Positions 29,799 through 39,798 are shown, counted from the stretch's first letter. The stretch is 64,000 nt of DNA from Photobacterium piscicola (GCF_900166965.1 NZ_FUZI01000002.1:496001-560000); one strand, 5' to 3'. Translations and numbers: made by a program. The notes: a model not told the origin generated them from the letters alone.

Positions 29799-30086
29799 AT
29801 GTATCAGAAGCAAGTTGAAATTACTGCACCAAACGGCCTACACACTCGTCCAGCGGCACAGTTCGTTAAAGATGCAAAATCATTTGAAGCTGACATCACA
29901 GTAACTTCAAACGGTAAAAGCGCAAGCGCTAAGAGCTTATTTAAGCTTCAAACTCTTGGCCTAGTTAAAGGTGCAGTAATTACTATTGCAGCTGAAGGTG
30001 CACAAGCTCAAGAAGCAGTAGATAAGCTAGTAACTCTTACAGAGCTACACGACGGCGCTGAAATCGCAATGTTCCGCGAAATCTAA
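29799..30086 (+). CDS. ptsH: Phosphocarrier protein HPr, with C-terminal extension
   Basis: Passes phosphate from enzyme I to EII sugar permeases. Phospho-acceptor His15 is in [13 protein letters not shown], and the Ser46 region is [19 protein letters not shown], both as in E. coli. The protein is 95 aa against the usual 85 in Enterobacteria. After KLVTL the end reads [15 protein letters not shown], about ten residues beyond the normal C-terminus. The core is intact, so function is not in doubt. First gene of ptsH-ptsI-crr, 55 bases before ptsI; RBS GGGGTG before the ATG. Confidence 0.96.
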   Translation: MYQKQVEITAPNGLHTRPAAQFVKDAKSFEADITVTSNGKSASAKSLFKLQTLGLVKGAVITIAAEGAQAQEAVDKLVTLTELHDGAEIAMFREI

Positions 30087-30141
30087 GCTAAGTTTGTATA
30101 CAAACGAGTTTCCAGTTTTTAGTTAATTTAAAGGTAAGGCT

Positions 30142-31866
30142 ATGATTTCAGGTATCCTGGCGTCTCCTGGTATTGCTTTCGGTAAAGCATTGCTATTGCA
30201 AGAAGAAGAGATTGTTCTAAACAAAACTCCAATCGCTGCAGACCAGATCGATAACGAAATTCAACGTTTCTTCGACGCTCGAAAAAAATCTTCTGAGCAA
30301 CTTGAAGTTATCAAAGAAAAAGCACGTGTCACCTTTGGTGAAGAGAAAGAAGCCATCTTTGAAGGTCACATCATGTTGCTTGAAGATGAGGAGCTAGAAG
30401 AAGAGATCATAGCCCTTATTAAAGATAAGCATTCAGCGGATTACGCGATTTATTCTATCATTGAAGAACAAGCGCAAACCCTTGAATCACTTGATGACGA
30501 GTATTTAAAAGAACGTGCAAGTGATATCCGTGATATCGGTAGCCGTTTTATTAAAAACGCATTAGGTATTAATGTTATTAATTTAAGTGCTATTGATGAG
30601 CAAGTGATTTTGGTTGCTAACGACCTAACACCATCAGAAACAGCACAAATTAATCTAGAGTTCGTTCTTGGCTTTATTACTGATATCGGTGGTCGTACTT
30701 CACACACCTCTATCATGGCTCGTTCACTAGAAATTCCTGCAATTGTAGGTACAAATAACATTACATCTTTAGTTAAGAACGGCGATATGTTAGTTCTTGA
30801 TGCAATCAATAATCAGGTTGTTATCAATCCAACTGATGATGAATTAAACAAATTTAAAGCTATCCGTGATGCTAATAAAGCAGAGCAAGAAGAACTAGCT
30901 AAGCTAAAAGATCTTCCTGCAATTACACTTGATGGCAAGCAAGTTGAAGTATGCGGCAACATTGGTACAGTTAAAGACTGTGCTGGCGTTAACCGTAATG
31001 GCGGTGAAGGCGTTGGTCTATACCGTACTGAATTCTTGTTCATGGACCGTGATTCTCTACCTACAGAAGAAGAACAGTACCAAGCATACAAAGAAGTAGC
31101 AGAAGCAATGCATGGCGAGCCAGTGATTATCCGTACTATGGATATCGGTGGTGATAAAGATCTACCTTATTTAGATCTTCCTAAGGAAATGAACCCATTC
31201 TTGGGTTGGCGTGCAATTCGTATCAGCCTAGATCGTCGTGAAATCCTTCGTGACCAATTCCGTGCTATTCTGCGTGCGTCAGCACACGGTAAAGTACGTA
31301 TCATGTTCCCGATGATTATTTCGGTTGAAGAAGTACGTACACTAAAAGCTGCTATTGAAGAATTTAAGGTTGAATTAACCGCTGAAGGTTTAGCGTTTGA
31401 CACTAACATCGAGATCGGTGTTATGGTTGAAACACCAGCAGCCGCAGCGATTGCACACCACTTAGCGAAAGAAGTTTCTTTCTTTAGTATTGGTACCAAC
31501 GATTTAACCCAGTATACTCTAGCAGTTGACCGTGGTAATGAGCTTATCTCTCATCTCTACAATCCACTATCGCCTGCTGTACTTACTGTGATCAAGCAAG
31601 TTATTGATGCTTCTCACGTTGAAGGTAAGTGGACAGGTATGTGTGGTGAACTTGCTGGCGACGAACGTGCAACCCTACTTCTATTAGGTATGGGTCTGGA
31701 CGAGTTCAGCATGAGTGCTATTTCTATCCCTCGCGTTAAGAAAGTTATCCGTAATGCTAACTTTGCTGACGTTAAAGCAATGGCAGAGTATGCTTTAACT
31801 CTTCCAACAGCGGCTGAGATTGAAGAGCACGTAGAAAAATTCATCGCAGAAAAGACCATCTGCTAA
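30142..31866 (+). CDS. ptsI: Phosphoenolpyruvate-protein phosphotransferase (enzyme I)
   Basis: Transfers phosphate from PEP to HPr, the first step of the PTS. Seen: [19 protein letters not shown], active-site His188 in [24 protein letters not shown]-binding [14 protein letters not shown] and [17 protein letters not shown], catalytic-Cys motif [13 protein letters not shown], and [19 protein letters not shown]. 574 aa, standard. RBS AAAGGTAAGG upstream. Gene order ptsH-ptsI-crr is conserved across gammaproteobacteria. Confidence 0.98.
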   Translation: MISGILASPGIAFGKALLLQEEEIVLNKTPIAADQIDNEIQRFFDARKKSSEQLEVIKEKARVTFGEEKEAIFEGHIMLLEDEELEEEIIALIKDKHSADYAIYSIIEEQAQTLESLDDEYLKERASDIRDIGSRFIKNALGINVINLSAIDEQVILVANDLTPSETAQINLEFVLGFITDIGGRTSHTSIMARSLEIPAIVGTNNITSLVKNGDMLVLDAINNQVVINPTDDELNKFKAIRDANKAEQEELAKLKDLPAITLDGKQVEVCGNIGTVKDCAGVNRNGGEGVGLYRTEFLFMDRDSLPTEEEQYQAYKEVAEAMHGEPVIIRTMDIGGDKDLPYLDLPKEMNPFLGWRAIRISLDRREILRDQFRAILRASAHGKVRIMFPMIISVEEVRTLKAAIEEFKVELTAEGLAFDTNIEIGVMVETPAAAAIAHHLAKEVSFFSIGTNDLTQYTLAVDRGNELISHLYNPLSPAVLTVIKQVIDASHVEGKWTGMCGELAGDERATLLLLGMGLDEFSMSAISIPRVKKVIRNANFADVKAMAEYALTLPTAAEIEEHVEKFIAEKTIC

Positions 31867-31911
31867 TAAAATATAGCTGCAGATAAAATAACAACGCTTA
31901 GGAGCAACGAT

Positions 31912-32421
31912 ATGGGCCTGTTTGACAAATTAAAGAAAATGGTTTCTGACGACAGCAGTGAAGCTAGTGTAATTGAAATTATCGCACCACTTTCTGGCGA
32001 AATCGTTAACATCGAAGATGTGCCTGATGTAGTATTTGCTGAAAAAATTGTTGGTGATGGTATTGCTATCAAACCAACTGGCAACAAAATGGTTGCACCA
32101 GTAAACGGTACTATCGGTAAGATTTTTGAAACTAACCACGCTTTCTCTATTGAGTCTGACGATGGCATCGAGCTTTTTGTTCACTTCGGTATTGATACTG
32201 TTGAACTTAAAGGCGAAGGTTTTACTCGCATCGCTGAAGAAGGCCAATCTGTTAAAGTTGGCGACACTATCATCGAATTCGATCTTGCACTTCTAGAAGA
32301 GAAAGCTAAGTCAACATTGACGCCAGTAGTTATCTCTAACATGGACGAGATCAAAGAGCTAATCAAGCTATCTGGTGCTGTAAACGTTGGTGAAACACCA
32401 GTACTACGCATCAAGAAATAA
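31912..32421 (+). CDS. crr: PTS glucose-specific EIIA component
   Basis: Carries phosphate from HPr to the glucose EIICB and, unphosphorylated, regulates other proteins (inducer exclusion, adenylate cyclase, FrsA in Enterobacteria). Seen: [21 protein letters not shown], His76 in [11 protein letters not shown] and phospho-acceptor His91 in [17 protein letters not shown]. 169 aa. Last gene of the operon; RBS TTAGGAGC; strong terminator follows. Its possible partner FrsA is encoded at 48776. Confidence 0.97.
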   Translation: MGLFDKLKKMVSDDSSEASVIEIIAPLSGEIVNIEDVPDVVFAEKIVGDGIAIKPTGNKMVAPVNGTIGKIFETNHAFSIESDDGIELFVHFGIDTVELKGEGFTRIAEEGQSVKVGDTIIEFDLALLEEKAKSTLTPVVISNMDEIKELIKLSGAVNVGETPVLRIKK

Positions 32422-32437
32422 GATAGTTACTATCTTA

Positions 32438-32470
32438 ATAAAAAACGCAGCTTTCTAGCTGCGTTTTTTT
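32438..32470 (+). terminator. crr operon terminator
   Basis: Stem AAAAAACGCAGCT / AGCTGCGTTTTTT with a short TTCT loop and long T-run, 17 bases after the crr stop. Confidence 0.92.
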
Positions 32471-32691
32471 ATGTCTATTATAAATCCATCTTTGCTTATA
32501 AAAACACACTAAATCGCCTCTGTGCCACTTTCTCTATTCATCTTGATATATTACATCTCAATTTATTAAACCGCTCATAGGTAATACTAGCCCCATTAAT
32601 TAAGTGATTATCCTTTAAAAACATTAGGTCAAAAACTTATTGTGAACGGCATAATACTATAGACATTATTACTGACTATTTATGAGCAGCC
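32471..32691. other. Intergenic region after crr
   Basis: About 220 AT-rich bases between two convergent terminators; nothing further seen. Confidence 0.45.
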
Positions 32692-32720
32692 ATAAAAAAA
32701 CGCCACTATAAAATAGTCGC
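32692..32720 (-). terminator. Terminator of the 32761-33644 gene pair
   Basis: On the minus strand GCGACTA pairs with TAGTGGC-like sequence (one mismatch) and is followed by seven T. Confidence 0.65.
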
Positions 32721-32760
32721 GCTTCTTATATATCATCATAATTCATATTTAATTGATGGC

Positions 32761-33177
32761 TTATGCTGTCATCACCTCAACTTGTAATTTAACATGTTCA
32801 CAATTGGGTTCGCCAGATTCAAACAGCATTGGCATATTTAATCCTGTCGATAATGTTTGTGCCAAAATAGTTCGCCAGCCACCATCATCTAGTCGTTCTT
32901 GTACTTGTAACGCAATGCTAACACTTTCAGCTGAAACATCGAGTAATTGCGCACTGCCTACCACTTCACGGTATGAATGATGATTATTTTCACTTAAGCC
33001 TTCAAAAAAAATGGTTTCTTCGCCTGGCAATAAAGACAATGACGTATTAACCATTTGTCGTAATCGACAAGCACTGTGTATTTCAAAACTGACATCCAAC
33101 AGCCAATCAGCCATCGCCAGTGGGCTCAATAATGAACTAAGAAATAATTGCCCTTTACCCATTGTTAACTTTTCCAT
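32761..33177 (-). CDS. Hypothetical protein with possible signal peptide
   Basis: 138 aa, not recognised. The N-terminus MEKLTMGKGQLFLSSLLSPLAMADW could be a signal peptide cleaved after AMA, or a plain hydrophobic segment. The rest is soluble, acidic and without Cys clusters (single Cys at SAC and PNC). The start is the ATG at 33177 with GAGAGGTAA upstream; the longer frame overlaps the neighbouring gene. It lies 20 bases after a DUF2919 gene and probably forms a two-gene operon with it. No function can be inferred. Confidence 0.65.
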   Translation of the reverse strand: MEKLTMGKGQLFLSSLLSPLAMADWLLDVSFEIHSACRLRQMVNTSLSLLPGEETIFFEGLSENNHHSYREVVGSAQLLDVSAESVSIALQVQERLDDGGWRTILAQTLSTGLNMPMLFESGEPNCEHVKLQVEVMTA

Positions 33178-33197
33178 TGCGATTACCTCTCTACAAG

Positions 33198-33644
33198 CTA
33201 ATACGCAAACACATCTTTGACTCGTGAGCTTCGAACTAGATATAACCCTAGCCAAACCGTTAATAACAAGGTTAATGCACCAACCCAAGAGAATGCACCT
33301 TGACGCAACACGAGATGATATATTTGCAAAGCAAAATCGATACTGTAAGCAGCTATTAATAATTTTTTTCCATGCTGCCACAGATAATGTACAACTTTAT
33401 TATTGCTATTACGCTGACCCGATAACCACATTAATAATAAGGCAGGACTTCCCAATACCATGCCTATATAAAGTGTCTCTCGAAGAGGATAAATCAACTC
33501 AAGCAATTGTCCGCCTTGGGTTCGACTCACCCCTGCCATGATAAAAATCACCAATGCTTTCGCATTAAAAATCAGCGCTAGCCATAGCATCTTATTTAGT
33601 TTTAACTGCCCATGATCATCATAAGCATTGATAGGATAAAGCAA
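33198..33644 (-). CDS. DUF2919 family membrane protein (YfeZ-like)
   Basis: 148 aa inner-membrane protein with about four hydrophobic segments. The opening NAYDDHGQLKLNKMLWLALIFNAKALVIFIMAGVSR matches the DUF2919 pattern (short polar YDxxG segment, then aromatic membrane helix with MAGxSR). Unknown function. The reading frame begins with a TTG at 33644 preceded by GAGGGAAG; no ATG or GTG lies near the conserved N-terminus, so a TTG start is likely. It precedes the 138-aa hypothetical gene. E. coli yfeZ is also near the pts/cysK area. Confidence 0.8.
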   Translation of the reverse strand: MLYPINAYDDHGQLKLNKMLWLALIFNAKALVIFIMAGVSRTQGGQLLELIYPLRETLYIGMVLGSPALLLMWLSGQRNSNNKVVHYLWQHGKKLLIAAYSIDFALQIYHLVLRQGAFSWVGALTLLLTVWLGLYLVRSSRVKDVFAY

Positions 33645-34081
33645 ACAACTTCCCTCTTACCTGTTTAACTCAATACGCATCAATTAAGATAACATCAATA
33701 CACTATGGCTTAATTTCGACTCTAATCGATCACTGCATATTAAGTACTATTTAAGCGCTATTTTTGTGGAATACCGCACTTTTCATTTATGCATATTGCC
33801 GTATAAGTCACGTTTTTTGATCTAAAACCAACAAAAACAGGTTATTTCTCAACCAATACCTATGGCCCAAATAGGTTGGTTAATTCTTTTTAATCATAAA
33901 GTTACAATATGAATATAGTATTAACACCATGTTCATCTAAAACTGGAATTTTCATACAAAAAACCGTAAATATATAAATTTCAACATATATACCAACAAC
34001 CATACATACAGCAACACTGCTGCTAAAATAAAGTAATCAGATATAATCACTCTTAATAACCATTTATCAATAAGGTCACTA
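33645..34081. other. Divergent intergenic region
   Basis: About 440 bases between the DUF2919 and DUF2956 genes. It should hold promoters for both. An imperfect repeat (CCAATACCTAT / ATAGGTTGG) lies near 33850-33880. No ORF is convincing. Confidence 0.4.
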
Positions 34082-34441
34082 GTGCGTATGACGACCATGA
34101 AAAAAAATACAATACCTTCTGCAGAAACACAGATAGAAGCATTACGTGTTGCTAAAGCCACGCAAAAAGAAGGTCAAACAAAAGAGCAAACAAAACTTAT
34201 CGCACAAGGAATTCAAAAAGGGATTGAACAATATAAAAAACAACAGAAAGCCAAAGCCAGAGAACGTGATAAATTAAAGAAGAAAACTCAGCAAGTCAAA
34301 AATACTCAACTTGAAACCACCGCTAATACGTCATCATCAGCCCCACAAATTATCTATAAGCAACATTGGCTACCATGGGGACTTATTATTGTTTCTTGGG
34401 TTGGCTTTGGGGCTTATTTAGCCTATACCAGTGCACTATGA
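34082..34441 (+). CDS. DUF2956 family protein
   Basis: 119 aa. The N-terminal half is highly charged and helical (PSAETQIEALRVAKATQKEGQTKEQTKLIAQGIQKGIEQYKKQQKAKARER) and is diagnostic of DUF2956. A C-terminal single membrane helix (LPWGLIIVSWVGFGAYLAY) follows a QT-rich linker, so it is probably a tail-anchored cytoplasmic protein. Start: GTG at 34082 has AAGGT six bases upstream; ATGs at 34088 and 34097 are alternatives. Function unknown; found in Vibrionaceae and relatives. Its stop is close to the next gene. Confidence 0.82.
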   Translation: MRMTTMKKNTIPSAETQIEALRVAKATQKEGQTKEQTKLIAQGIQKGIEQYKKQQKAKARERDKLKKKTQQVKNTQLETTANTSSSAPQIIYKQHWLPWGLIIVSWVGFGAYLAYTSAL

Positions 34442-34452
34442 TGAGAGCAAAT

Positions 34453-34911
34453 ATGAAAATTATTGGTTTTATAACAGCGATTGGTGGCTTAATCAGTGGT
34501 TGTGCCGATCCTCAAGCGACACCATGGCAACGTCAAATAGACATGCCTTGTGATAATAAATCCCATTGTGTATCAACACTTGAACAACGTGAAAAGTTTA
34601 AGCTTGCTCCCTTCACGCTAACCGCCAAAGGTATTCAACGTTGGTCTGATATTATTGCTGTCGCCCAAACGTTACCAGGAGCAAAGCTAATCGAACATGA
34701 TGATACTTACTTTCATATTGAAGTCACCAGTGCTGTATTTGGCTTTGTGGATGACTTTGAAGTCAAACAACACGCACAACAACTGCATGTAAGATCTATC
34801 TCTCGCAGTGGTTATTCTGATTTTGGCGTCAACCGTAAACGAGCACACCAATTTAGAACCCAATTAGTCGAACAACAATTAATTCATGACACATCGACCA
34901 CCAGCGATTAA
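34453..34911 (+). CDS. DUF1499 family lipoprotein
   Basis: 153 aa. MKIIGFITAIGGLISGCADPQ is a lipoprotein signal with lipobox ISGC, so it is probably membrane-anchored in the periplasm. The body matches DUF1499: MPCDNKSHCVSTLEQRE, then GAKLIEHDDTYFHIEVTSAVFGFVDDFE and HVRSISRSGYSDFGVNRKRA. Function unknown. I use the ATG at 34453, preceded by GAGAG; ATGs at 34438 and 34441 overlap the previous stop and lack a signal. Co-transcribed with the DUF2956 gene. Confidence 0.83.
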   Translation: MKIIGFITAIGGLISGCADPQATPWQRQIDMPCDNKSHCVSTLEQREKFKLAPFTLTAKGIQRWSDIIAVAQTLPGAKLIEHDDTYFHIEVTSAVFGFVDDFEVKQHAQQLHVRSISRSGYSDFGVNRKRAHQFRTQLVEQQLIHDTSTTSD

Positions 34912-34948
34912 TACGATACCGCAAATTCACACATCGTAACTCGACTCA

Positions 34949-34992
34949 AAAAAAAACCATGACAATCCAAATGTTTATTTGAATTGTCATGG
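34949..34992 (-). terminator. nap operon terminator
   Basis: Stem CCATGACAAT / ATTGTCATGG with a 16-base loop; on the minus strand a run of nine T follows. It sits after the last small nap-linked gene and between convergent units. Confidence 0.87.
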
Positions 34993-35018
34993 CTTCATTA
35001 TGGTGTTGTTAACGCTAT

Positions 35019-35156
35019 TTAATTTACTTTTTTATCTTTACCTAGCGACAATAGCCACACACTCACAGCTGCGACGGCCACAAAACCAGATAAAATAATC
35101 ACAGGCATTGCTGCATAACCCAACACATGCCAAATTACTGATTCTAGCGTACTCAT
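35019..35156 (-). CDS. 45-aa single-span membrane protein of the nap locus (TIGR02808 type)
   Basis: A short reading frame on the minus strand encodes MSTLESVIWHVLGYAAMPV and continues through one membrane helix to a positively charged tail (GKDKKVN). A strong AGGAGA lies five bases before the ATG at 35156; an ATG at 35159 is one codon earlier. It is 15 bases after napC and before the operon terminator. I match it from memory to the TIGR02808 family: very small membrane proteins found beside nap genes in Photobacterium and Vibrio. Role unknown; perhaps an accessory to the NapC membrane complex. Confidence 0.82.
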   Translation of the reverse strand: MSTLESVIWHVLGYAAMPVIILSGFVAVAAVSVWLLSLGKDKKVN

Positions 35157-35171
35157 CATTTCTCCTTTGGT

Positions 35172-35747
35172 TTATTGCCACCCAGCCACATCTTTCATGT
35201 CTGGTAACTTATGGGCAATCCCCTTATGGCAATCAACACAGGTTTTATCGCCAGATGCTAATGCGGTCGAATGCTGTTTTGCACTACGTGGCGCTTGCTC
35301 AGAAAAGTCCATATAATTGAACTGATGACAATTACGGCATTCTTGAGAATCGTTATTTTTCATACGTTGCCATTCTCGTTCAGCTAAATGACCACGACGA
35401 GCATTAAACTTTTCAGGGGTATCAATTGTACCCATCATATGAGCAACAATTTCTTTTGAAGCCTGTACCTTACGCACAATTTTATCCGTCCAATTATGAG
35501 GTACATGACAATCAGAACAAATTGCCCTTACCCCTGATCGGTTAGAAAAGTGTATCGTTTCTTGAATCTCTTTTACGATTGGCGCATGACAACCAGCACA
35601 GAATTCTTCTGAGTTAGTTTTTTCCATTACGGTATTAAACCCGCCCCAGAATAATAGTCCGCCCATAAATCCCATAAAGAGAACAAGCCCGACAGCGACT
35701 TTGCTGGGTGTTTTTAGTCGTAACCAAAATGTTTTTAACAACTTCAT
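35172..35747 (-). CDS. napC: Tetraheme cytochrome c NapC
   Basis: Membrane-anchored quinol dehydrogenase that passes electrons from the quinol pool to NapAB. N-terminal anchor helix (about residues 18-36), then four CxxCH heme motifs: CAGCH near 50, CSDCH near 77, CRNCH near 136 and CVDCH near 169. 191 aa, usual for the NapC/NirT family. It follows napB by about 30 bases. No napG/H in the operon, so electron entry is through NapC alone. Needs the Ccm heme-lyase system, not in this window. Confidence 0.97.
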   Translation of the reverse strand: MKLLKTFWLRLKTPSKVAVGLVLFMGFMGGLLFWGGFNTVMEKTNSEEFCAGCHAPIVKEIQETIHFSNRSGVRAICSDCHVPHNWTDKIVRKVQASKEIVAHMMGTIDTPEKFNARRGHLAEREWQRMKNNDSQECRNCHQFNYMDFSEQAPRSAKQHSTALASGDKTCVDCHKGIAHKLPDMKDVAGWQ

Positions 35748-35776
35748 AGATCAACCTTTTTACTATTCAGTCACGA

Positions 35777-36304
35777 TTAACGTAATGCACTTACACGTTT
35801 AAAGTCATTTTCAACTAATGGCTTAGCGTCTGCTTGAGGCACATGGCACTGCAAACAAAAATAACGGCTTGGTGATACATCAGACAACACTTGGCCTTGC
35901 TGTGGTGACACATAATGGGTCACACTGATCTTGGTTGCCCCCATCTCTTTGGCATTTTTCCAACTATGGCAAGCAAGACACTTATTAGCATTAAGTGACA
36001 CTTCGTAGTGACGAATGGTATGTGGGATCAGCGGTGGCTGATAAATATAATCACTGTCTATTACCCCTTGATCCTTTGGATAATGCTTCATTAGATCCGC
36101 TGGGCGTGTTGCTTCAATTTCAGCCAAACCACGTAATGACTCAAGTCCACCAATGCCACCGGGATTATCTAATTTAGCTGCAGCGGCAATATTTGCCGTT
36201 GTCTTCGCGGTTTCAGTTGCTGTCGTAACATTGTTATCATCACTATGTGCAATGCCGGTGAGCATCAGTCCTGCAACTAATACTGCAAAAATTAATTTCT
36301 TCAT
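35777..36304 (-). CDS. napB: Diheme cytochrome NapB
   Basis: Small periplasmic electron-transfer subunit of the Nap nitrate reductase. Signal peptide (MKKLIFAVLVAGLMLTGIAHS), then two CxxCH motifs: NKCLACHSW and FCLQCHVPQADAKPL, with the GGLESLRG and PPLIPHTI segments typical of NapB. About 175 aa. The ATG at 36304 with GGAGAAC upstream is the start; the earlier ATG adds a non-signal extension. 68 bases separate it from napA. Confidence 0.96.
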   Translation of the reverse strand: MKKLIFAVLVAGLMLTGIAHSDDNNVTTATETAKTTANIAAAAKLDNPGGIGGLESLRGLAEIEATRPADLMKHYPKDQGVIDSDYIYQPPLIPHTIRHYEVSLNANKCLACHSWKNAKEMGATKISVTHYVSPQQGQVLSDVSPSRYFCLQCHVPQADAKPLVENDFKRVSALR

Positions 36305-36372
36305 GCTGTTCTCCGTTTCTGTACATATTCTAGTTACAGCGAACGACAACCCTCGTCCGCTGAATTAATTGA

Positions 36373-38859
36373 TTAGATCTTGGTGATCTTGATAGGACAT
36401 TTCTTAAAATCTGTCTGTTTCGACAATGGATCAGTTGCATCCAAGATCAATTTATTAACTAAAATATTGGCATCAAAGAACGGTACAAAGACCAATCCAA
36501 CCGGTGGACGATTACGACCACGCGTTTCTACTCGACAGCGTACTTCACCACGGCGCGATGACAATAACACTTCATCACCACGACGAAGGTTACGGGCTTT
36601 TGCATCTTGTGGATTGATGTAGCACGATGCATCTGGCACCGCTTTATATAGTTCTGGTACACGACGCGTCATGGTACCTGTGTGCCAATGCTCTAACACA
36701 CGTCCAGTACACAACCACATATCATAATCTTGATCAGGCACTTCCGGTGGCGCTTCATAAGGTGCTGAAATGATTAACGCCTTACCATCAGGTTTGCCAT
36801 AAAAGTCCCAGCCAGTGCCTTTTTTAGCGTAGGGATCAGTGCCTTCTTTAAAGCGCCATTGGGTTTCTTTACCATCCACAACAGGCCAACGTAAACCACG
36901 AACTTTATGGTAAGTATCATAAGGTGCTAAATCATGCCCATGACCACGACCAAAACTTGCGTACTCTTCAAAGAGCCCTTTTTGAACGTAATAACCTTGC
37001 GCTTGAGCATCATCATTCAATGGTTGCGCTTCGGTTAATGGGAATTTATCAACGTGACCATTAAGGAATAAAATATCGTACATCGTTTTACCGCGGTACT
37101 GAGGCATCTTATTAAGTAATGCTTCATCCCACACTTCTTCAACCTTAAACCGCTTTGAAAACTCCATGATCTGCCATAAATCAGACTTAGCATCACCAGG
37201 CGCTTTAACTTGTTGATACCAAGCTTGAGTACGACGCTCAGCATTACCATAAGCGCCTTCTTTTTCAACCCACATAGCCGTTGGTAGAATCAGATCAGAC
37301 GCTTGAGCGGTAACCGTTGGGTAAGGGTCAGAACAGACGATAAAGTTATCTGGATTACGGTAACCCGGTAAACGCTCTTCATTAATATTAGGACCCGCTT
37401 GCATGTTGTTATTACACATCACCCAATACGCGTTTAATTTACCGTCATTCAGCATTCGATCTTGCTGCACGGCGTGGTAACCCGGTTTAGGTGGAATCGT
37501 ACCTTCAGGCAACTTCCAAATATTTTCAGCAATAGCACGGTGCTTAGGATTAGCAACCAGTAAATCAGCCGGTAAACGGTGAGCAAACGTACCTACTTCA
37601 CGTGCAGTACCACATGCTGAAGGCTGACCGGTTAATGAAAATGGACTATTACCCGGCGTTGAAATTTTACCGGTTAATAAATGCAAGTTATAAACCAAAC
37701 TTTGCATCCATACACCACGAGTATGTTGGTTCATTCCCATGGTCCATAAAGACATTACTTTGAGTTTAGGATCGGCATAATATTTAGCTAACTCAACCAG
37801 TTTTTCAGGTTCAACACCTGACATTTGTGATGCTTTTTCAAGGGTATATTCCGCAACTGACGCTTTATATTCGTCAAATGTCATTGGGAATAGTTCGCCT
37901 GAATTAGGGTTTTCAGCTTGCTTTTGTAATGGATTATCATCACGTAAACCGTAGCCAATATCCGTTTGAGCACGTTTGAAATGAGTATGTTTATTAACAA
38001 AATCCCAATTCACAGCATCGTTTTCAATGATGTAATTAGCGATATAGTTAGCAATAGCTAAATCAGTTTGCGGATGGAAAATCATGCCATTATCAGCTAA
38101 TTCAAACGAACGGTGCTCATAAGTCGACAACACATTTACTTTTACATGGGGATGACTTAAACGACGATCAGTCATTCGTGTCCATAATACAGGGTGCATT
38201 TCAGCCATGTTTGAACCCCAAAGTACAAACACATCTGCATGCTCTAAATCATCATAACACCCCATCGGCTCATCAATACCAAAGGTACGAATAAAGCCAA
38301 CTACCGCAGACGCCATACAGTGACGGGCATTGGGATCGATATTGTTTGAACGAAAGCCAGCTTTCATCATTTTAGATGCCGCATAGCCTTCCATGACAGT
38401 CCATTGGCCTGAGCCAAACATACCAACACCTGTAGGGCCTTGCTTTTTCAATGCTGCTTTCCATTTCTCAGCCATCACATCAAACGCGTGATCCCATGAA
38501 ATAGGCGTGAACTCGCCTTCTTTATGGTACTCACCATCTTTCATGCGTAATAATGGCGTTTGTAAACGATCTTTACCGTACATTATTTTCGATAAAAAAT
38601 AGCCTTTAATACAGTTAAGGCCTTTGTTTACAGGTGCTTTGGGATCACCTTGCGTCGCAACCACTCGTCCATTTTGAGTCCCGACTAACACTGAACAACC
38701 CGTACCACAAAAACGACAAGGCGCTTTATCCCATTTAATCTTCGTTTCATCAGAACTCACAATTAAATTCGTCGCTGATGCTGGTAACGAAATACCCGCT
38801 ACCGCAGCAGCTGATGCTGCAGCATTTGCTTTCACAAATGCTCTTCTTGTCATTTTCAT
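36373..38859 (-). CDS. napA: Periplasmic nitrate reductase catalytic subunit NapA
   Basis: Molybdoenzyme that reduces nitrate to nitrite in the periplasm. Twin-arginine signal [15 protein letters not shown] at the N-terminus; [4Fe-4S] motif [17 protein letters not shown] with the fourth Cys in GLNCIKGYF; the Mo-ligand Cys lies in [13 protein letters not shown]. 828 aa, as in other NapA proteins. The C-terminal molybdopterin-binding domain includes [10 protein letters not shown]. The start overlaps the napD stop by four bases, consistent with NapD acting on its Tat signal. Assembled with two bis-MGD. Confidence 0.97.
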   Translation of the reverse strand: MKMTRRAFVKANAAASAAAVAGISLPASATNLIVSSDETKIKWDKAPCRFCGTGCSVLVGTQNGRVVATQGDPKAPVNKGLNCIKGYFLSKIMYGKDRLQTPLLRMKDGEYHKEGEFTPISWDHAFDVMAEKWKAALKKQGPTGVGMFGSGQWTVMEGYAASKMMKAGFRSNNIDPNARHCMASAVVGFIRTFGIDEPMGCYDDLEHADVFVLWGSNMAEMHPVLWTRMTDRRLSHPHVKVNVLSTYEHRSFELADNGMIFHPQTDLAIANYIANYIIENDAVNWDFVNKHTHFKRAQTDIGYGLRDDNPLQKQAENPNSGELFPMTFDEYKASVAEYTLEKASQMSGVEPEKLVELAKYYADPKLKVMSLWTMGMNQHTRGVWMQSLVYNLHLLTGKISTPGNSPFSLTGQPSACGTAREVGTFAHRLPADLLVANPKHRAIAENIWKLPEGTIPPKPGYHAVQQDRMLNDGKLNAYWVMCNNNMQAGPNINEERLPGYRNPDNFIVCSDPYPTVTAQASDLILPTAMWVEKEGAYGNAERRTQAWYQQVKAPGDAKSDLWQIMEFSKRFKVEEVWDEALLNKMPQYRGKTMYDILFLNGHVDKFPLTEAQPLNDDAQAQGYYVQKGLFEEYASFGRGHGHDLAPYDTYHKVRGLRWPVVDGKETQWRFKEGTDPYAKKGTGWDFYGKPDGKALIISAPYEAPPEVPDQDYDMWLCTGRVLEHWHTGTMTRRVPELYKAVPDASCYINPQDAKARNLRRGDEVLLSSRRGEVRCRVETRGRNRPPVGLVFVPFFDANILVNKLILDATDPLSKQTDFKKCPIKITKI

Positions 38860-39128
38860 AGCTTACCCTCAGCTTGTGTATCGTAGTGCTCAATATGGTG
38901 ATAGACCAAAAAAGTAATTAATACATGATCTAAATTATTAATTTTATCAATTGCATCTGTTACGTAGCCTTGGTTCTCTGTCTCAAGTACTACGATAATT
39001 TTCCCTTCTTCACTTGTCGCAGGAATTTCGGTGTTCGGTATTGCTAAAATCTGTTGGCTAATCGTTGCTAAATATTGTGGCTTAACGTGAACGATAAGGC
39101 TTGAGGTATGCACTTCATTTAATGTCAT
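38856..39128 (-). CDS. napD: NapD chaperone
   Basis: Small cytoplasmic chaperone that binds the NapA twin-arginine signal and controls its maturation. 90 aa with the family pattern: [41 protein letters not shown], and [15 protein letters not shown] at the C-terminus. It overlaps napA by four bases. Expected ferredoxin-like fold. Confidence 0.94.
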   Translation of the reverse strand: MTLNEVHTSSLIVHVKPQYLATISQQILAIPNTEIPATSEEGKIIVVLETENQGYVTDAIDKINNLDHVLITFLVYHHIEHYDTQAEGKL

Positions 39129-39153
39129 GTTTACTCTCTATAATTCTTTAAAT

Positions 39154-39636
39154 TTAAGGCGTTATCATTTCAATCGCAGCCACAGGGCAACCGCTTATAC
39201 ATGCACCACATCCACTGCAATCAGCCTGATTGATAACAGGTTGAGCAACCTTTGCCACTTGTAAAGAAAAAGTGATTGCTTGTGTTTCACATTGGTCGCC
39301 ACAACTACGGCATTCAATGTTATTGAGTGCGAGACACGATGAATTAATCGTAGCCACTTGTGTCCATGGAGGTTGGGATTGGAGCTCAAATAAAGGTTCA
39401 GGGCACACATCTGCACATTGATAGCAAAAACTACATTCACCTTCCCCATGATGAAAATCCACCACTGGAAAACCACCATCACCTTTTATAATCACCTTTG
39501 TTTGGCAAGCATCAATACAAGCATTACAACGTAGACAATGATCAGTGAAGGTATTTTCGTCCTTTATCCAAGGCAAGCGTGGCTGTGGAGATAGCTGCTT
39601 ACGAGTAAAAAAAACTCGACGAGAACGATTAATCAC
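39154..39636 (-). CDS. napF: Iron-sulfur protein NapF
   Basis: Cytoplasmic ferredoxin-type protein with four [4Fe-4S] motifs, thought to help assemble the NapA iron-sulfur cluster. Seen: CLRCNACIDACQTK, CSFCYQCADVCPE, CRSCGDQCETQ and CSGCGACISGCPV. The start is a GTG at 39636 with GGAG six bases upstream, giving the usual N-terminus VINRSRRVFF; a longer ATG-initiated frame lacks an RBS. First gene of napFDABC. Upstream lie the NarP and FNR sites. Confidence 0.95.
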   Translation of the reverse strand: MINRSRRVFFTRKQLSPQPRLPWIKDENTFTDHCLRCNACIDACQTKVIIKGDGGFPVVDFHHGEGECSFCYQCADVCPEPLFELQSQPPWTQVATINSSCLALNNIECRSCGDQCETQAITFSLQVAKVAQPVINQADCSGCGACISGCPVAAIEMITP

Positions 39637-39754
39637 AGCGCTCTCCTTTATATATGTAAACATTATATGATGACCAATTAATCTCTCTTGCTGTCATTCA
39701 CTTTCTATTAATGTTCTTTTACGTTATTTTTAAATATCGTCATAACTGCGAACA

Positions 39755-39770
39755 TACCCCCTAAGGGGTA
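39755..39770. promoter_or_regulatory. Putative NarP (7-2-7) box
   Basis: TACCCCCTAAGGGGTA: inverted heptamers with a two-base spacer. It fits the TACYYMT-N2-AKRRGTA consensus with one mismatch. Downstream NarP protein is encoded at 41643. Confidence 0.75.
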
Positions 39771-39784
39771 ATTGACCCTATACT

Positions 39785-39798
39785 TTGATCTAGATCAA
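39785..39798. promoter_or_regulatory. Putative FNR box
   Basis: TTGATCTAGATCAA: an exact match to TTGAT-N4-ATCAA, a perfect palindrome. It suggests anaerobic induction of nap and perhaps narQ-narP. Confidence 0.8.
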
